Both the position numbers and the translations under genes were made by a program. Shown here one piece after another: positions 49,453-57,774 of a stretch of DNA of 64,000 nt; the stretch's first letter is position 1, and the number at the start of each line of letters is the position of its first letter. Origin of the DNA: Rhodoferax sp. BAB1 (GTDB lineage: Bacteria > Pseudomonadota > Gammaproteobacteria > Burkholderiales > Burkholderiaceae_C); NCBI RefSeq assembly GCF_013334205.1, contig NZ_CP054424.1, positions 392,001 to 456,000 of the forward strand, given 5' to 3'. The notes beneath the pieces were generated by a model that saw only the letters and a program-made list of their open reading frames with translations, did not search any database and was not told the DNA's origin.

Positions 49453-50481
49453 TTAGCGACCAAGTAGCAGCCGCTCAGCATTAGTTACCGACCGGCGGCT
49501 ATCGCTGCAGAGCAGCCGATCAAATAGACAGATCGGCTCCCAGTCGGGCCTAACCTGCATGGCGGCTTTTTTCTCCAACTTCTCCCGCAAGCTTGGTTGA
49601 CGCCCCGCTGTCACCGGGCGCTCAGATATCGGCTCCCACCCTCCTTCCTTTCCGGGGTAGAACTCCTCCACGACAGCCGCGCCCTCTTCGACAGACTCTT
49701 CGAACGCGCCCAGAGCTAGCCCTTCTCCTGCAGCTTTGTCCAGATCAGCCTGACAGAATCCTGCCTCCTGCCTGGCCTGCGCTTCCGTCTTCGCCTGACT
49801 GATAGCCTCGTTCAAGGTACTACCGGTACGAACCGTGAGGTCCACGTAGTAGATCGGTGTGCCGTGTGACTGCTGGGTGGATTTCCCTCTCAGCCGCAAC
49901 TCCAGCGGCAAGGTGGAGAGGTTGTCTCCGCTAACTGCCTGGAAATACCTGAGCCGGGTAGATAGCGTACGAACAGAGTTAAAGCTCGTCGTCCTTAAGA
50001 TAAATGCGCTCAGCTCATCCTCATCTCCGATGCGGACGTTCAGCCTCCCGAAGGGCTTGCAGCCACGCTCAGCCAGTTCGCAGGCCTCCGGAGCCGGGCA
50101 GGGAAGGGACTGCATGCCATCGATCGTTGATCGACGGCATGTCTCTCCGTTGCCTACGCACAGCGGTCGACCGGTGGCGCGGTCGAACAGGCAGTAGCTG
50201 GCCCGCAGGTTCAGGTCCGGGTCATTGAAAAGCAGTCGCACAGGGATCTGGCGCAGCTTCACCTTGGCTTCTCCCTTCCGTGATCCCGGCTGTGCCTGGG
50301 CTTGCGCCTGGCGCAGCTGTTCATCCATCGGGTGCAGTACCCAGCCATCTCGGGTCTGTGTCTGGGTCGTCAGGGTGAACTCATCGTCCTTCTCCGGCAG
50401 CCGTTTACCGTTCCGTTCGACGACGCGACCGATGGAGATACGCCCCACAACCGGTGGGGTGAGTGCTAAACCTTTCAGCAT
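49453..50481 (-). CDS. Mobile-element protein with Cys cluster (possible recombination directionality factor)
   Basis: 342 aa. The N-terminus MLKGLALTPPVVGRISIGRVVERNGKRLPEKDDEFTLTTQ is that of a family common in phages and integrative elements, annotated either as 'hydrolase or metal-binding protein' or as gp3-like recombination directionality factor. A cysteine-containing segment (YCLFDRATGRPLCVGNGETCRR...LPCPAPEACELAERGCKPFG) could bind zinc. It is followed on the same strand by YqaJ and DUF932 genes, a recurring trio on such elements. The role is inferred. Confidence 0.65.
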   Translation of the reverse strand: MLKGLALTPPVVGRISIGRVVERNGKRLPEKDDEFTLTTQTQTRDGWVLHPMDEQLRQAQAQAQPGSRKGEAKVKLRQIPVRLLFNDPDLNLRASYCLFDRATGRPLCVGNGETCRRSTIDGMQSLPCPAPEACELAERGCKPFGRLNVRIGDEDELSAFILRTTSFNSVRTLSTRLRYFQAVSGDNLSTLPLELRLRGKSTQQSHGTPIYYVDLTVRTGSTLNEAISQAKTEAQARQEAGFCQADLDKAAGEGLALGAFEESVEEGAAVVEEFYPGKEGGWEPISERPVTAGRQPSLREKLEKKAAMQVRPDWEPICLFDRLLCSDSRRSVTNAERLLLGR

Positions 50482-50495
50482 AGTGGTCCTTTCGT

Positions 50496-51548
50496 TCAGG
50501 AATTGATGTGTTGATGTGTATGAGGAAGTGCCATGGAATCGGTAGGGGGCGCATCGTGAATCAGGAAGCGACGTGAGCCAGGCTTAGCCACGCCATAGCG
50601 CTGGCGAAGCTCGGGGTGTTCTGCCCACAGACGGTCCAGATCTACGGATTCGCTGTCCTTGCTTCGCCGCCAGGTGATAGAGCCCTTCTCGAAGCGGACC
50701 CGAGTGGCTTCGCCCATGTGTTGCTGGATCTGCTGCTTAAGGGAGGCCTCCAGACGGCTCTGGGTCTCCAGTTGCTGACGAACAGCCAGCAGGTCAGAGA
50801 ATACGGCCGACATCACGAGATTGGTCGACCAGTCCAGCGTTTGGCCTCGATCCCTTGGGTATAGCGCTCTGAGCGCCTGTTCAGCGGATTCAGTGCCATC
50901 GGGCGGTGGTGGCTTGTCATCGGTTACGTGGCGCCAGAAGTGCCCCTCCAGCTCGATCAGCCGCTCGATCAGGGCATCGTCACGGTCGATCCGGTGAACC
51001 ACTAGCTTTTGGCCACAGAGAAGCACAGCCACGTCCGCAGCTTGTTTGCCTGTGACCGCCAGCTGGTGCTGGACTTGCAACTGGACATACTCGGGCACAC
51101 CGTCCTTCCATAGCCTTGAGCCGAACTCACCGGCGGTTTTGCACTCCAGGATCTGGACATCAGGAGCTCCGACGATTTCCCGGTCCAGGTTGGCCAGCAT
51201 GTAAGGCACCGTGGGATGCCGTAAGACGGCATTGACCTTGCGGACCTTGTTTCCAGTCTGCTTCACGTACGCCGCGGCTACGATTGGCTCTAACAGAGAG
51301 CCCCAGAAAAGCGGCGTAGTCGTATCGTTGGGATCGGGCTGACGCAGTTCGCCTTCGCGACCGGTTTTTTCCATCCACAGCTCCAGTGCGCTCTTGTGGG
51401 GGTTCAGGCCCACGGCCGCTGCGGCATCGGACCCACCGATCCCCGTGCGACGTACCTCCAGCCAATCGCCACGCTCCATCTTCTTGGTTTCGACCAGGCG
51501 CAAGGCCGGCCGTCGTAGCTCGCTCGATACCTGTTTGGGTTGAGACAT
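50496..51548 (-). CDS. YqaJ-family viral recombinase nuclease
   Basis: 350 aa from the ATG at 51548 (AAGGAG 6 bases upstream). The N-terminal lambda-exonuclease-like PD-(D/E)XK domain has GGSDAAAAVGLNPHKSALELW (39-58), E87 (GSLLEP), D122 (ANLDRE) and E135-C-K137 (ILECKTAGEF). YqaJ enzymes resect DNA ends for single-strand annealing. The C-terminal third is coiled-coil-like (LAVRQQLETQSRLEASLKQQIQQHMGE). It lies 14 bases upstream of the preceding gene, so the two are probably co-transcribed. No single-strand-annealing partner is obvious nearby. Confidence 0.88.
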   Translation of the reverse strand: MSQPKQVSSELRRPALRLVETKKMERGDWLEVRRTGIGGSDAAAAVGLNPHKSALELWMEKTGREGELRQPDPNDTTTPLFWGSLLEPIVAAAYVKQTGNKVRKVNAVLRHPTVPYMLANLDREIVGAPDVQILECKTAGEFGSRLWKDGVPEYVQLQVQHQLAVTGKQAADVAVLLCGQKLVVHRIDRDDALIERLIELEGHFWRHVTDDKPPPPDGTESAEQALRALYPRDRGQTLDWSTNLVMSAVFSDLLAVRQQLETQSRLEASLKQQIQQHMGEATRVRFEKGSITWRRSKDSESVDLDRLWAEHPELRQRYGVAKPGSRRFLIHDAPPTDSMALPHTHQHINS

Positions 51549-51562
51549 TTGGATCTCCTTAG

Positions 51563-51598
51563 AAAAGAAAAAGCCCGACAACTCGCGCTGTCGGGCTC
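51563..51598 (-). terminator. Rho-independent terminator after the DUF932 gene
   Basis: AGCCCGACA / TGTCGGGCT stem with an 8-base loop, then on the minus strand a T-rich tract (TTTTTCTTTTCT). It separates the DUF932 gene from the YqaJ gene downstream. Confidence 0.8.
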
Positions 51599-51619
51599 TA
51601 TGCCGTTTGTTGATGAATG

Positions 51620-52591
51620 TCAGGCCAGAAGCTTCAGGGCTTCTTCCCAGGCCCGGTGCTTGATGGCTGCACCTTGGCCAAACCAAGCCGCATCTCTGCG
51701 GTGGTCATCGCTGCGGGCACGGCGGTGGTGGTCAGTAAATTCAGAAATTGCATTGACCAGCCCCCAAGCCGTACCAGCAGCCGAAGCCATCTCGGACCCT
51801 CTGCCGCGACCGGCATAGAGCTCGTGCACGACCTTGAGCGCACTTTCATTGATGGCAGTGCTCACACCCTCGATGTTGTTGACCGGGTAGGTCAGAACCC
51901 GGCGCAGGAAAGTTTCGGCTGCCTCGTCTTTCACCTTGCAGTCGGCCAGCGCCTTCATTCGGACCATGAAGCCATCCCAAGACGAGACGGCAATGCCCAG
52001 CTGGCGCTTGACGGCTTGAGCGTCGAATTGGCTGCGATGAGGCACCTTGACAGCATCAGATCCATCACCTAAGGCGATAGCCAGCGTGTTAGCACACACT
52101 ACCCTGACGGAGGTGTGCTGCGCGGTAGTCGCCAGTGTCCCGTCACAGGCCGTTGCCAACAACAAGTAGCCGTGAACCTTATCGCGGCCTTTGAGGCATG
52201 CGCTTTGCCCAGTGCGTGCCAAGGCCCATAGCTTGCGGCCCTCCTTAAGTACGCCGGCAGTCTCCAACTCGTAGCCGCCAGCCTCAGTTAGGTCCCGGTA
52301 GAACTCCAGGATTTCCCCAGGCTGGACGACCTTGAAGCGGTTGGAAACGACGGAGAGAGGGGACTTACTGTCAGAGCGGTACAGGACCTTTTGCTCCGGA
52401 AAGGAATGGATCGATCCGTAGCTTTCGCCATTGGCGCCGGTTGCGACGTAACGAACGGGGGCTTCCTCGATGCTCCAGTCCATGCCAGCACGATCTGCCC
52501 AGACCTCAATGGGCTGTCCGGGGGAGAGTTGGTTACCCAGGCCATGCCATGGGGTGGAGTGTGTAAAGGCCATTGTTTGAACAGAATGCAC
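51620..52591 (-). CDS. DUF932 phage/plasmid-like protein
   Basis: 323 aa. MAFTHSTPWHGLGNQLSPGQPIEVWADRAGMDWSIEEAPVRY and LYRSDSKSPLSVVSNRFKVVQPGEILEFYRDL are hallmarks of DUF932 (TIGR03299), found on plasmids, phages and integrative elements, often near YqaJ. Some members are linked to anti-restriction or replication, but no activity is established here. Terminator hairpins stand on both sides, so it may be a single-gene unit. Confidence 0.88.
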   Translation of the reverse strand: MHSVQTMAFTHSTPWHGLGNQLSPGQPIEVWADRAGMDWSIEEAPVRYVATGANGESYGSIHSFPEQKVLYRSDSKSPLSVVSNRFKVVQPGEILEFYRDLTEAGGYELETAGVLKEGRKLWALARTGQSACLKGRDKVHGYLLLATACDGTLATTAQHTSVRVVCANTLAIALGDGSDAVKVPHRSQFDAQAVKRQLGIAVSSWDGFMVRMKALADCKVKDEAAETFLRRVLTYPVNNIEGVSTAINESALKVVHELYAGRGRGSEMASAAGTAWGLVNAISEFTDHHRRARSDDHRRDAAWFGQGAAIKHRAWEEALKLLA

Positions 52592-52616
52592 AAAGTTCTC
52601 CTAGATAGACGACATA

Positions 52617-52646
52617 AAGCCCGGTCAGCTTTCGCTGCCGGGCTTC
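52617..52646 (-). terminator. Hairpin terminator between the zinc-ribbon gene and DUF932
   Basis: AAGCCCGG / CCGGGCTT stem with a 14-base loop, followed on the minus strand by a weak T-rich tract (TTTAT). Confidence 0.6.
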
Positions 52647-52677
52647 GGGGGGTGAGATGGGAAGTGGAAAAGGGCGA

Positions 52678-53082
52678 TCAGTCGTCGGTCGTGACGCTGT
52701 AGGTGTGGTCGCAGCTAAGGCAGTGAATGTTTGCGAGGATGTTGCTGTCCACGACATCCCCCAGAGCGCTGCCAGCGATACCGCCGACCGTAGCGCCAGT
52801 CAGGCCAGCCAGAAGAGCGCCGACCATACCTCCGGCAACTGCGCCAACCGGACCGGCCACGGCGCCTACGGCTGCACCTGTACGTGCGCCCAATATCGCG
52901 GTCATGGCTCCGCCCGTGGCACCGACCACTGTGCCGATGGCTCCGCCGACACGCCGGCCGTAGCCCAGCTCCTCGACGTTGTGCGAGTTGCAGCGAGGGC
53001 AGGCGTAGGGGTTCTTAGCTTTCTGCTTGAGGCGTTCTTGGGTTTGCTGGTCGTCATGGCCAGCAGATTGTTCTTCAGACAT
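52678..53082 (-). CDS. Glycine-zipper membrane protein framed by CxxC pairs
   Basis: 134 aa. CPRC (near 28) and CLSC (near 121) flank a 75-residue glycine- and alanine-rich stretch of GxxxG repeats (VGGAIGTVVGATGGAMTAILGARTGAAVGAVAGPVGAVAGGMVGALLAGLTGATVGGIAGSALG). The four cysteines could form one zinc ribbon, with the glycine zipper looping out into a membrane. The function is unknown. Confidence 0.75.
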   Translation of the reverse strand: MSEEQSAGHDDQQTQERLKQKAKNPYACPRCNSHNVEELGYGRRVGGAIGTVVGATGGAMTAILGARTGAAVGAVAGPVGAVAGGMVGALLAGLTGATVGGIAGSALGDVVDSNILANIHCLSCDHTYSVTTDD

Positions 53083-53178
53083 GGATGCTCCTGAGTGGGT
53101 ACGTCAGTCAAAAACGCTGACGGATGAGCCACGATTGGCCCGCTCAGGAAGGTGATATGTGTCTGAAAAGAAGTTGAA

Positions 53179-53787
53179 TCAGGTACCTGCTGAGTCAGTC
53201 CCGGCATCATCCTTGAGACGCCCAGACAAGAACTTCCCACTTCCACCATTCAGTTCGCTCCTGTCGATGAGCTTGCTCTGGAACTGGAAGTCTCGGTCAA
53301 TGCGCACGATGAGCAGCTGCTCAAAATCTCCCTGGGTTTTGACCAATACGCGGTCACTGGTCTTCTCTGGGGAGATCGTCTTCACCTCCACCAACTTGCC
53401 ATTGATGTATCCGTCGGAGCCAGCCTGGTGGGTTGGATGGCGCTGCAGTCCGAACTTAAGCTCGGCGTAGATTTCCCCTAGCTCCCCCCAGACCTGCAGG
53501 TAGCGACCGGTGTTGTCAAAGTGGCGCGCCGCACAGTCAACCAGATCGCGAAAGATCTGCGCCTGTTCAGTGATGCTGAGAGGCAAACCATCTCTGCTCC
53601 TAGAGGGACCACCTAACTCAACTGAAGCAGCGTTACTTTTGGGAGCATCTTGAAGCTGGGAGTCAATCCAGTCTCTGGCTAGGGAATCCCATTCCCAAGG
53701 CGCTGCGCCCGAACCAGCGGCATCGGCAATTTCTTCGGGGCTGTAGCCGCGGTCATGCATTTCATGCAGGAAATCCCAGTCGCTCAT
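53179..53787 (-). CDS. Hypothetical protein with PD-(D/E)XK-like motif
   Basis: 202 aa. The second half carries an arrangement reminiscent of restriction-type nucleases: WGELGEIYAELKFG (E102/E105/E109), then SDGYINGKLVEVKTI with D125 and E134-V-K136 separated by 8 residues. The N-terminus (MSDWDFLHEMHDRGYSPEEIADAAGSG) is helical. It lies 96 bases upstream of the glycine-zipper gene. Nuclease activity is only suggested by the motif. Confidence 0.65.
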   Translation of the reverse strand: MSDWDFLHEMHDRGYSPEEIADAAGSGAAPWEWDSLARDWIDSQLQDAPKSNAASVELGGPSRSRDGLPLSITEQAQIFRDLVDCAARHFDNTGRYLQVWGELGEIYAELKFGLQRHPTHQAGSDGYINGKLVEVKTISPEKTSDRVLVKTQGDFEQLLIVRIDRDFQFQSKLIDRSELNGGSGKFLSGRLKDDAGTDSAGT

Positions 53788-53870
53788 GGATGCTCTATGC
53801 CCTTTACATGAGGGAAAAACTGTCCGGCGCCATCAAGCAGATATGGGCCAAGGGACAGTGCTGTAAGAAG

Positions 53871-54371
53871 CTATTGTCTTCTGAATCCCCAGGGTGGCAC
53901 TGGATTCTTGTCAGCCCAAAGCCCCAATCCATTCTGACGAGCGCTCAGCTCACCTCCCGCGTACTTCCTGCGGTCATCGGGGCTCAGCTCCGACTCATAT
54001 TGTCGGTAGAACCATGCCATACCAAGACTGATCTGCTGCAGATTGGCATCTTGGCCATTGACCAAGACCTTGCCTACCCTGCGTCCATAGCGGTCACGCT
54101 TATGTGCTTCGACTTGAACCTGCTCACCAAACACCATGTCGCTCAGACTCTGCTTGGATCTCTCCCCATAGGCTTGACGCTTCTCCGGGGCATCTACACC
54201 TGCTAACCGAATCCGGTGCTTGACAAGAGCCGCGTCAAGCACGTCGATGGTGTCTCCATCAAGGACGCCTACGACCTTGCCATCGATTACCTCTGCGTGG
54301 CTGATCGTGCTCAAGGCCAGTAAGAGGATGCCGACCAGGTACTTCAACAGCTGAACTGCTACCGGCTTCAT
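53871..54371 (-). CDS. Secreted/periplasmic thermonuclease-like (SNase) protein
   Basis: 166 aa from the ATG at 54371 (an upstream ATG at 54386 is possible). A signal peptide (MKPVAVQLLKYLVGILLLALSTISHA) precedes an SNase OB-fold: VVGVLDGDTIDVL, RIRLAGVDAPEKRQAYGERSK (catalytic R55 and E63, D60) and KRDRYGRRVGKVLVNG (Arg near 95-98), ending in QNGLGLWADKNPVPPWGFR. Such nucleases are common on plasmids and integrative elements. Calcium-dependent nucleic-acid cleavage is expected. Confidence 0.9.
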   Translation of the reverse strand: MKPVAVQLLKYLVGILLLALSTISHAEVIDGKVVGVLDGDTIDVLDAALVKHRIRLAGVDAPEKRQAYGERSKQSLSDMVFGEQVQVEAHKRDRYGRRVGKVLVNGQDANLQQISLGMAWFYRQYESELSPDDRRKYAGGELSARQNGLGLWADKNPVPPWGFRRQ

Positions 54372-54419
54372 TTGAGTGTGGTCCATGCAAGTACTCGTTC
54401 TAAGAGGATCGAGGGCCCG

Positions 54420-54436
54420 AATTCACTTTTCAGATA
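54420..54436. repeat. 17-bp direct repeat, copy 1
   Basis: AATTCACTTTTCAGATA, repeated exactly at 54451..54467. The start-to-start distance is 31 bp, close to three helical turns, which suits binding of one protein to the same DNA face. Confidence 0.85.
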
Positions 54437-54450
54437 CGAACTCAGCTGGA

Positions 54451-54467
54451 AATTCACTTTTCAGATA
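54451..54467. repeat. 17-bp direct repeat, copy 2
   Basis: Exact copy of 54420..54436. Both lie about 350-400 bases upstream of the HUH Rep-like gene. Confidence 0.85.
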
Positions 54468-54818
54468 TCGATGTCTGGTGCAACTTGCGCTCATAGACAT
54501 GAAGCACATTCAAAAACCTTTAAGCACATCGGTTGGCAGCGGAGAGGGGAAAAGTTGAAATCTCATTGCGCCGCATCGAATCTGGCCTGCTAAGAAAGAT
54601 TCAGGATTGACTAGACATCTGCGACAAGTCAGGCCCTGCATCAAAAGTACCTTTTGCCGGACGCTGTGCGTTATTCCGCCATGTATCGATAAGCCCTGTT
54701 CACTCTGAGATTTTGACGATTCTCCCTAGGAAGAGAGTTATGGATTTTAGTGAGATTAGAACGGATCAAGCTAGATCGATGCAAGGTTTAACGATACCTC
54801 AAAGCAAGGAAGATAAAA

Positions 54819-56030
54819 ATGGAAAAAGAAGAAAGCTACTTCACTCTCGATGGAAAAGACGGAAGCTGCTTACTATTTGAGTCTCGTCTGAAGGACCTCA
54901 ACGCCCTGATCCGATTTATGAGGGACGTCGTTAACACTGATACGAGGTTCTTCACTGGCAAGAAAACCCAATCGGGTCATCCTGAGGTATCCCATATCGG
55001 ACGGAGCTGCGGGAGACTTGCAGACTTCGCCAGGGCGCAGGATCCGACGCTGACGTATTCACCGCTCGCAGCATTCTTTTTTGAAGAGTACGCTAAGCAT
55101 GCAATTGCTTATTACCCCGGTCCTCTTTCGCCAGGCAATCATTCTGAACTGATGATCATCGGGAAGTTGTTTGACGACTTTCTCTCTGTTTTGCGTAAGC
55201 GTGCGAAGGAAGTTGGACTGAAGGCAAAAACGCGCAATTGGGACAACAAGCCCAAGCGAAATCGTGATGAGCTTTTGCGCATGACCGACGAGGTATTCGA
55301 GCGACGGGCAAAGGTTCTCGTTATCCGTCTGGATTTCAACTATCACGCCGCTAAGCTGGATGAGGCCGACCTGGAGAAGATGCTCCAGGCGCTGTCACTG
55401 GGTGGATCAAAACCAAAAGGCCGGGTTCCATTCAGTGAGGTGCAGCGCGACCGAGCGCTTTTCATTTCCAGGATGAAGGGCAAGAGGTCTCTATTCAAGG
55501 ACCTCCTTGCGTATGCGTGGCGTATCGAATGCACTCCCGTTGCTGGTTTCCATCTGCATTTCATCTTCTTCTTCGATGGCTCAAAGGTGATGAAGCATGA
55601 GTGGATGGCGCAAAAAATCGGAGAGTACTGGTCGCATGACATCACCAACGGACGGGGGTACTATGAAAATGTAAATCGGCGTCGCAAAAATCTTCCTCGG
55701 CATCTATATGGCGTTGGAATGATTGATTACCACGACGCACACAAGCGTGGGTGCCTTGTGGAAAACGTTTTGTCATACTTTTGGAAAACGAATCAGAGCG
55801 CACAGTTGATCCCCTATCCGAAAGCCAATCTGTTCGGGACGGGCTCTATTTTCCGTGGCAAGCCGGCACGTCAAGGCCGCCCTCGCTCGAAAGGGAGTGA
55901 GGTTATGGGGTCCCCAGACGCTGATATGAGCGATTCCAGTGAAGAAGACGGCTCTTTTTTGCCAGGCGATGTGCCTAGGACCGAGCCTGGCATCCTGAGG
56001 GGTGGTCAGCAGGGGGCGAGCAGGTCATGA
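54819..56030 (+). CDS. Inovirus Gp2/YagK-YfjJ family protein with HUH motif (Rep-like)
   Basis: 403 aa. The segment AWRIECTPVAGFHLHFIFFFDG contains H245-L-H247, the metal-binding HUH motif of rolling-circle replication/mobilisation enzymes. The body resembles the YagK/YfjJ and inovirus Gp2 proteins of phage-inducible and integrative elements (EKVLVIRLDF-type strand at 163-173; NLPRHLYGVGMIDYHDAHKRG). Candidate nucleophilic tyrosines are in GRGYYENVNRRRK (281-282). A low-complexity acidic tail ends the protein. Its stop overlaps the next start (ATGA). Replication initiation for the excised element is inferred. Confidence 0.75.
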   Translation: MEKEESYFTLDGKDGSCLLFESRLKDLNALIRFMRDVVNTDTRFFTGKKTQSGHPEVSHIGRSCGRLADFARAQDPTLTYSPLAAFFFEEYAKHAIAYYPGPLSPGNHSELMIIGKLFDDFLSVLRKRAKEVGLKAKTRNWDNKPKRNRDELLRMTDEVFERRAKVLVIRLDFNYHAAKLDEADLEKMLQALSLGGSKPKGRVPFSEVQRDRALFISRMKGKRSLFKDLLAYAWRIECTPVAGFHLHFIFFFDGSKVMKHEWMAQKIGEYWSHDITNGRGYYENVNRRRKNLPRHLYGVGMIDYHDAHKRGCLVENVLSYFWKTNQSAQLIPYPKANLFGTGSIFRGKPARQGRPRSKGSEVMGSPDADMSDSSEEDGSFLPGDVPRTEPGILRGGQQGASRS

Positions 56031-56986
56031 GCCGATACCTCTCCGTCACCCTGGCTCTTGTAGCCACCGCGCTTTCAGTAGCGATCTCTGTCATGAGCAG
56101 CGAGGGTGCCGGCACCTTAAGTCAACAGCCCCTGCCGTTGGTCGGGGTGCTGGCGGTGATCTTTGCGCACTTGCTGCCTGCCCTCTCACGCGAGGCTGGA
56201 CCTTGGGTTCGAGTGCTTTCTTGGGGTGTTTGGGTGGCCTGCATGGCGTTTGTCGGGTACGTCCACACAGCTTTCTTCCTATCCTCGCAGTACAAGGCTG
56301 GAGAGCGTCGGTCTGATACTGTCACTCAAGCTGTGACGACCCAGAAGCCAGCTCGCACTGTGTCAGCGATTCTCGAAGAAAAGGTGCGCGTGACCAGTGC
56401 ATTGCAGTGGGCAGGTGCCTTGGATTGCCGGGATGACTGCGACCGTAGGCGTAGCCGAGTCGCGCCGTTGACGGCTCGGATTCAGGCTCTTGAGGCTGAA
56501 GCTGAGGAAGCGAGACGCTGGCAAGCTGAACAAGATCGACTTCAGGTCCTGAAGCACGCCCAGCAAGTAGATCCCGCGACTGCGAAGCTTGCCCAGTCGT
56601 TGAACGTGACTGAGGGAGACGTTAGTCTGGTCATGGGCATAGTGCTTGCGGTTGTTCTCGATGGGTCTGCCCTTGTCCTCTGGAGTCTGGTGTTTCGGCG
56701 CCGTGACTCGATGCAACCACCCATGATTGCCGATGAGACTGCCGCAGTGACTCTGGTAGTCAAGGATGTCGGCAAGCTCGCGGAGGTTGATCCTGAAGCA
56801 GCTAAGGCCCTGCAACCTTCGAAAATTGACCAGCTGGTGGCAAGAGTGCGGCCTGAGATCGAGGCGGGAAAGCTCAAGGGGACGGTAACGTCCATCCGTC
56901 AATCGCTGGGTTGTGCTCAGTCAATGGCTAGCCAGGTGCGACAGGCGTTGATCGCGGAGGGTGTAATCCCTTCAGCCTACCGCTGA
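56027..56986 (+). CDS. Membrane protein with coiled coil, coupled to the Rep-like gene
   Basis: 319 aa, overlapping the Rep-like gene by 4 bases. Three N-terminal transmembrane helices (LSVTLALVATALSVAISVM; LPLVGVLAVIFAHLLPAL; VRVLSWGVWVACMAFVGYVHTAFFL), a cysteine pair (CRDDCDRRR), a coiled coil (LTARIQALEAEAEEARRWQAEQDRLQVLKHAQQ), a fourth helix (VMGIVLAVVLDGSALVLWSLVF), and a C-terminal soluble part that looks like a small helix-turn-helix (TVTSIRQSLGCAQSMASQVRQALIAEGVI). No family name is known to me. The layout suggests a membrane-tethered DNA-binding protein. Confidence 0.8.
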   Translation: MSRYLSVTLALVATALSVAISVMSSEGAGTLSQQPLPLVGVLAVIFAHLLPALSREAGPWVRVLSWGVWVACMAFVGYVHTAFFLSSQYKAGERRSDTVTQAVTTQKPARTVSAILEEKVRVTSALQWAGALDCRDDCDRRRSRVAPLTARIQALEAEAEEARRWQAEQDRLQVLKHAQQVDPATAKLAQSLNVTEGDVSLVMGIVLAVVLDGSALVLWSLVFRRRDSMQPPMIADETAAVTLVVKDVGKLAEVDPEAAKALQPSKIDQLVARVRPEIEAGKLKGTVTSIRQSLGCAQSMASQVRQALIAEGVIPSAYR

Positions 56987-57180
56987 GATCACCTAGAGTC
57001 GGTGACTTGCCTCCATTTGCAGAAGGGCGTCAAGAGGTGGTCTGGCTAAGATCGCCCTTAGTAGGGGCAGCTGAGGCCGACCATCAGATCCCTGATGCGG
57101 TGGTATGAGCCACGATGGATAAGCTCAGCGCATCGCGCTGGCCAGTGCTATGGAGTGCAGTGGTATGAAGTCTTCAGACG

Positions 57181-57229
57181 CCGACAGTCGAACACATAGC
57201 CAGTGCTTGCTGCAGTGTTCGACCGTCGG
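57181..57229 (+). terminator. Long hairpin downstream of the membrane-protein gene
   Basis: CCGACAGTCGAACAC and GTGTTCGACCGTCGG pair at 14 of 15 positions around a 19-base loop; TGGGCTTTTA follows. The T-run is offset, so termination is plausible but not certain. Confidence 0.5.
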
Positions 57230-57245
57230 TGGGCTTTTATGCCAT

Positions 57246-57563
57246 TTAGGGTTGATGGGCTGGCTCGTCTTTAAGCCTAAACCCGAAGCGCCCCTCAGTA
57301 TCGGCTTTCAACCACCGAACAACAGTGTCCAAAAGGTTTTCCCGTTTCAAACCGCTGGCCTCAATTGCGTGATCGTGGTTTGTTTCGAGTTCTGTAGTGA
57401 TTATCCGGGCCGCCGTAATGTAGCGGGCCCAGCCTTGTGCAGGAGTTTTGAGCGTCAAGATTTCAGTCACAGCCGTTTTAAGCTGTTCGTAGCGCTTGGC
57501 TCGGGCTTGGCCGCCCTTGCGGGCACGTTCAAAGTACTTCGAGTGTGGTGAAGGGGTGCTCAT
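57246..57563 (-). CDS. Small basic hypothetical protein
   Basis: 105 aa from the ATG at 57563 (AAAGGGGC 5-6 bases upstream). It is rich in Lys and Arg near the N-terminus (YFERARKGGQARAKRYEQLKTAVTEIL) and helical throughout, suggesting nucleic-acid binding. No domain is recognised. It lies 13 bases downstream of the AlpA-like gene, so the two are probably co-transcribed. Confidence 0.65.
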   Translation of the reverse strand: MSTPSPHSKYFERARKGGQARAKRYEQLKTAVTEILTLKTPAQGWARYITAARIITTELETNHDHAIEASGLKRENLLDTVVRWLKADTEGRFGFRLKDEPAHQP

Positions 57564-57576
57564 TGCTTTTGCCCCT

Positions 57577-57774
57577 TTATTGCACTTGACTTGCCTTGTT
57601 GGCAAACCATGCGTCAATGGCCGATTTGGCCCACAAACTCGAACGGCCGATTTTCACAGGCTTAGGGAAGCCGTCATTTTTGATGAGTTCATACAGCGTC
57701 GAATGAGGGATGCCGTAGCAAGTCCTGATCATTGAACTGTTCAGCCATTCCGGCTGCAAAGCTGACTTAGACAT
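57577..57774 (-). CDS. alpA: AlpA-family excisionase/regulator
   Basis: 65 aa from MSKSALQ (ATG 57774); a longer start at 57789 is possible. The segment LNSSMIRTCYGIPHSTLYELIKNDGFPKPVKIGRSSLWAKSAIDAWF is the MerR-like winged helix of AlpA, which in P4-type elements controls int and acts as excisionase. It sits at the right end of the island while int is at the left end, so the two become neighbours after circularisation. Confidence 0.88.
   Translation of the reverse strand: MSKSALQPEWLNSSMIRTCYGIPHSTLYELIKNDGFPKPVKIGRSSLWAKSAIDAWFANKASQVQ

Larger units (their letters stand above)
54372..54818. other. Intergenic region with iteron-like repeats
   Basis: About 440 AT-rich bases between the divergent SNase and Rep-like genes. 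It contains two 17-bp direct repeats (see the separate entries). No gene is supported. It is a plausible replication or control region. Confidence 0.5.
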
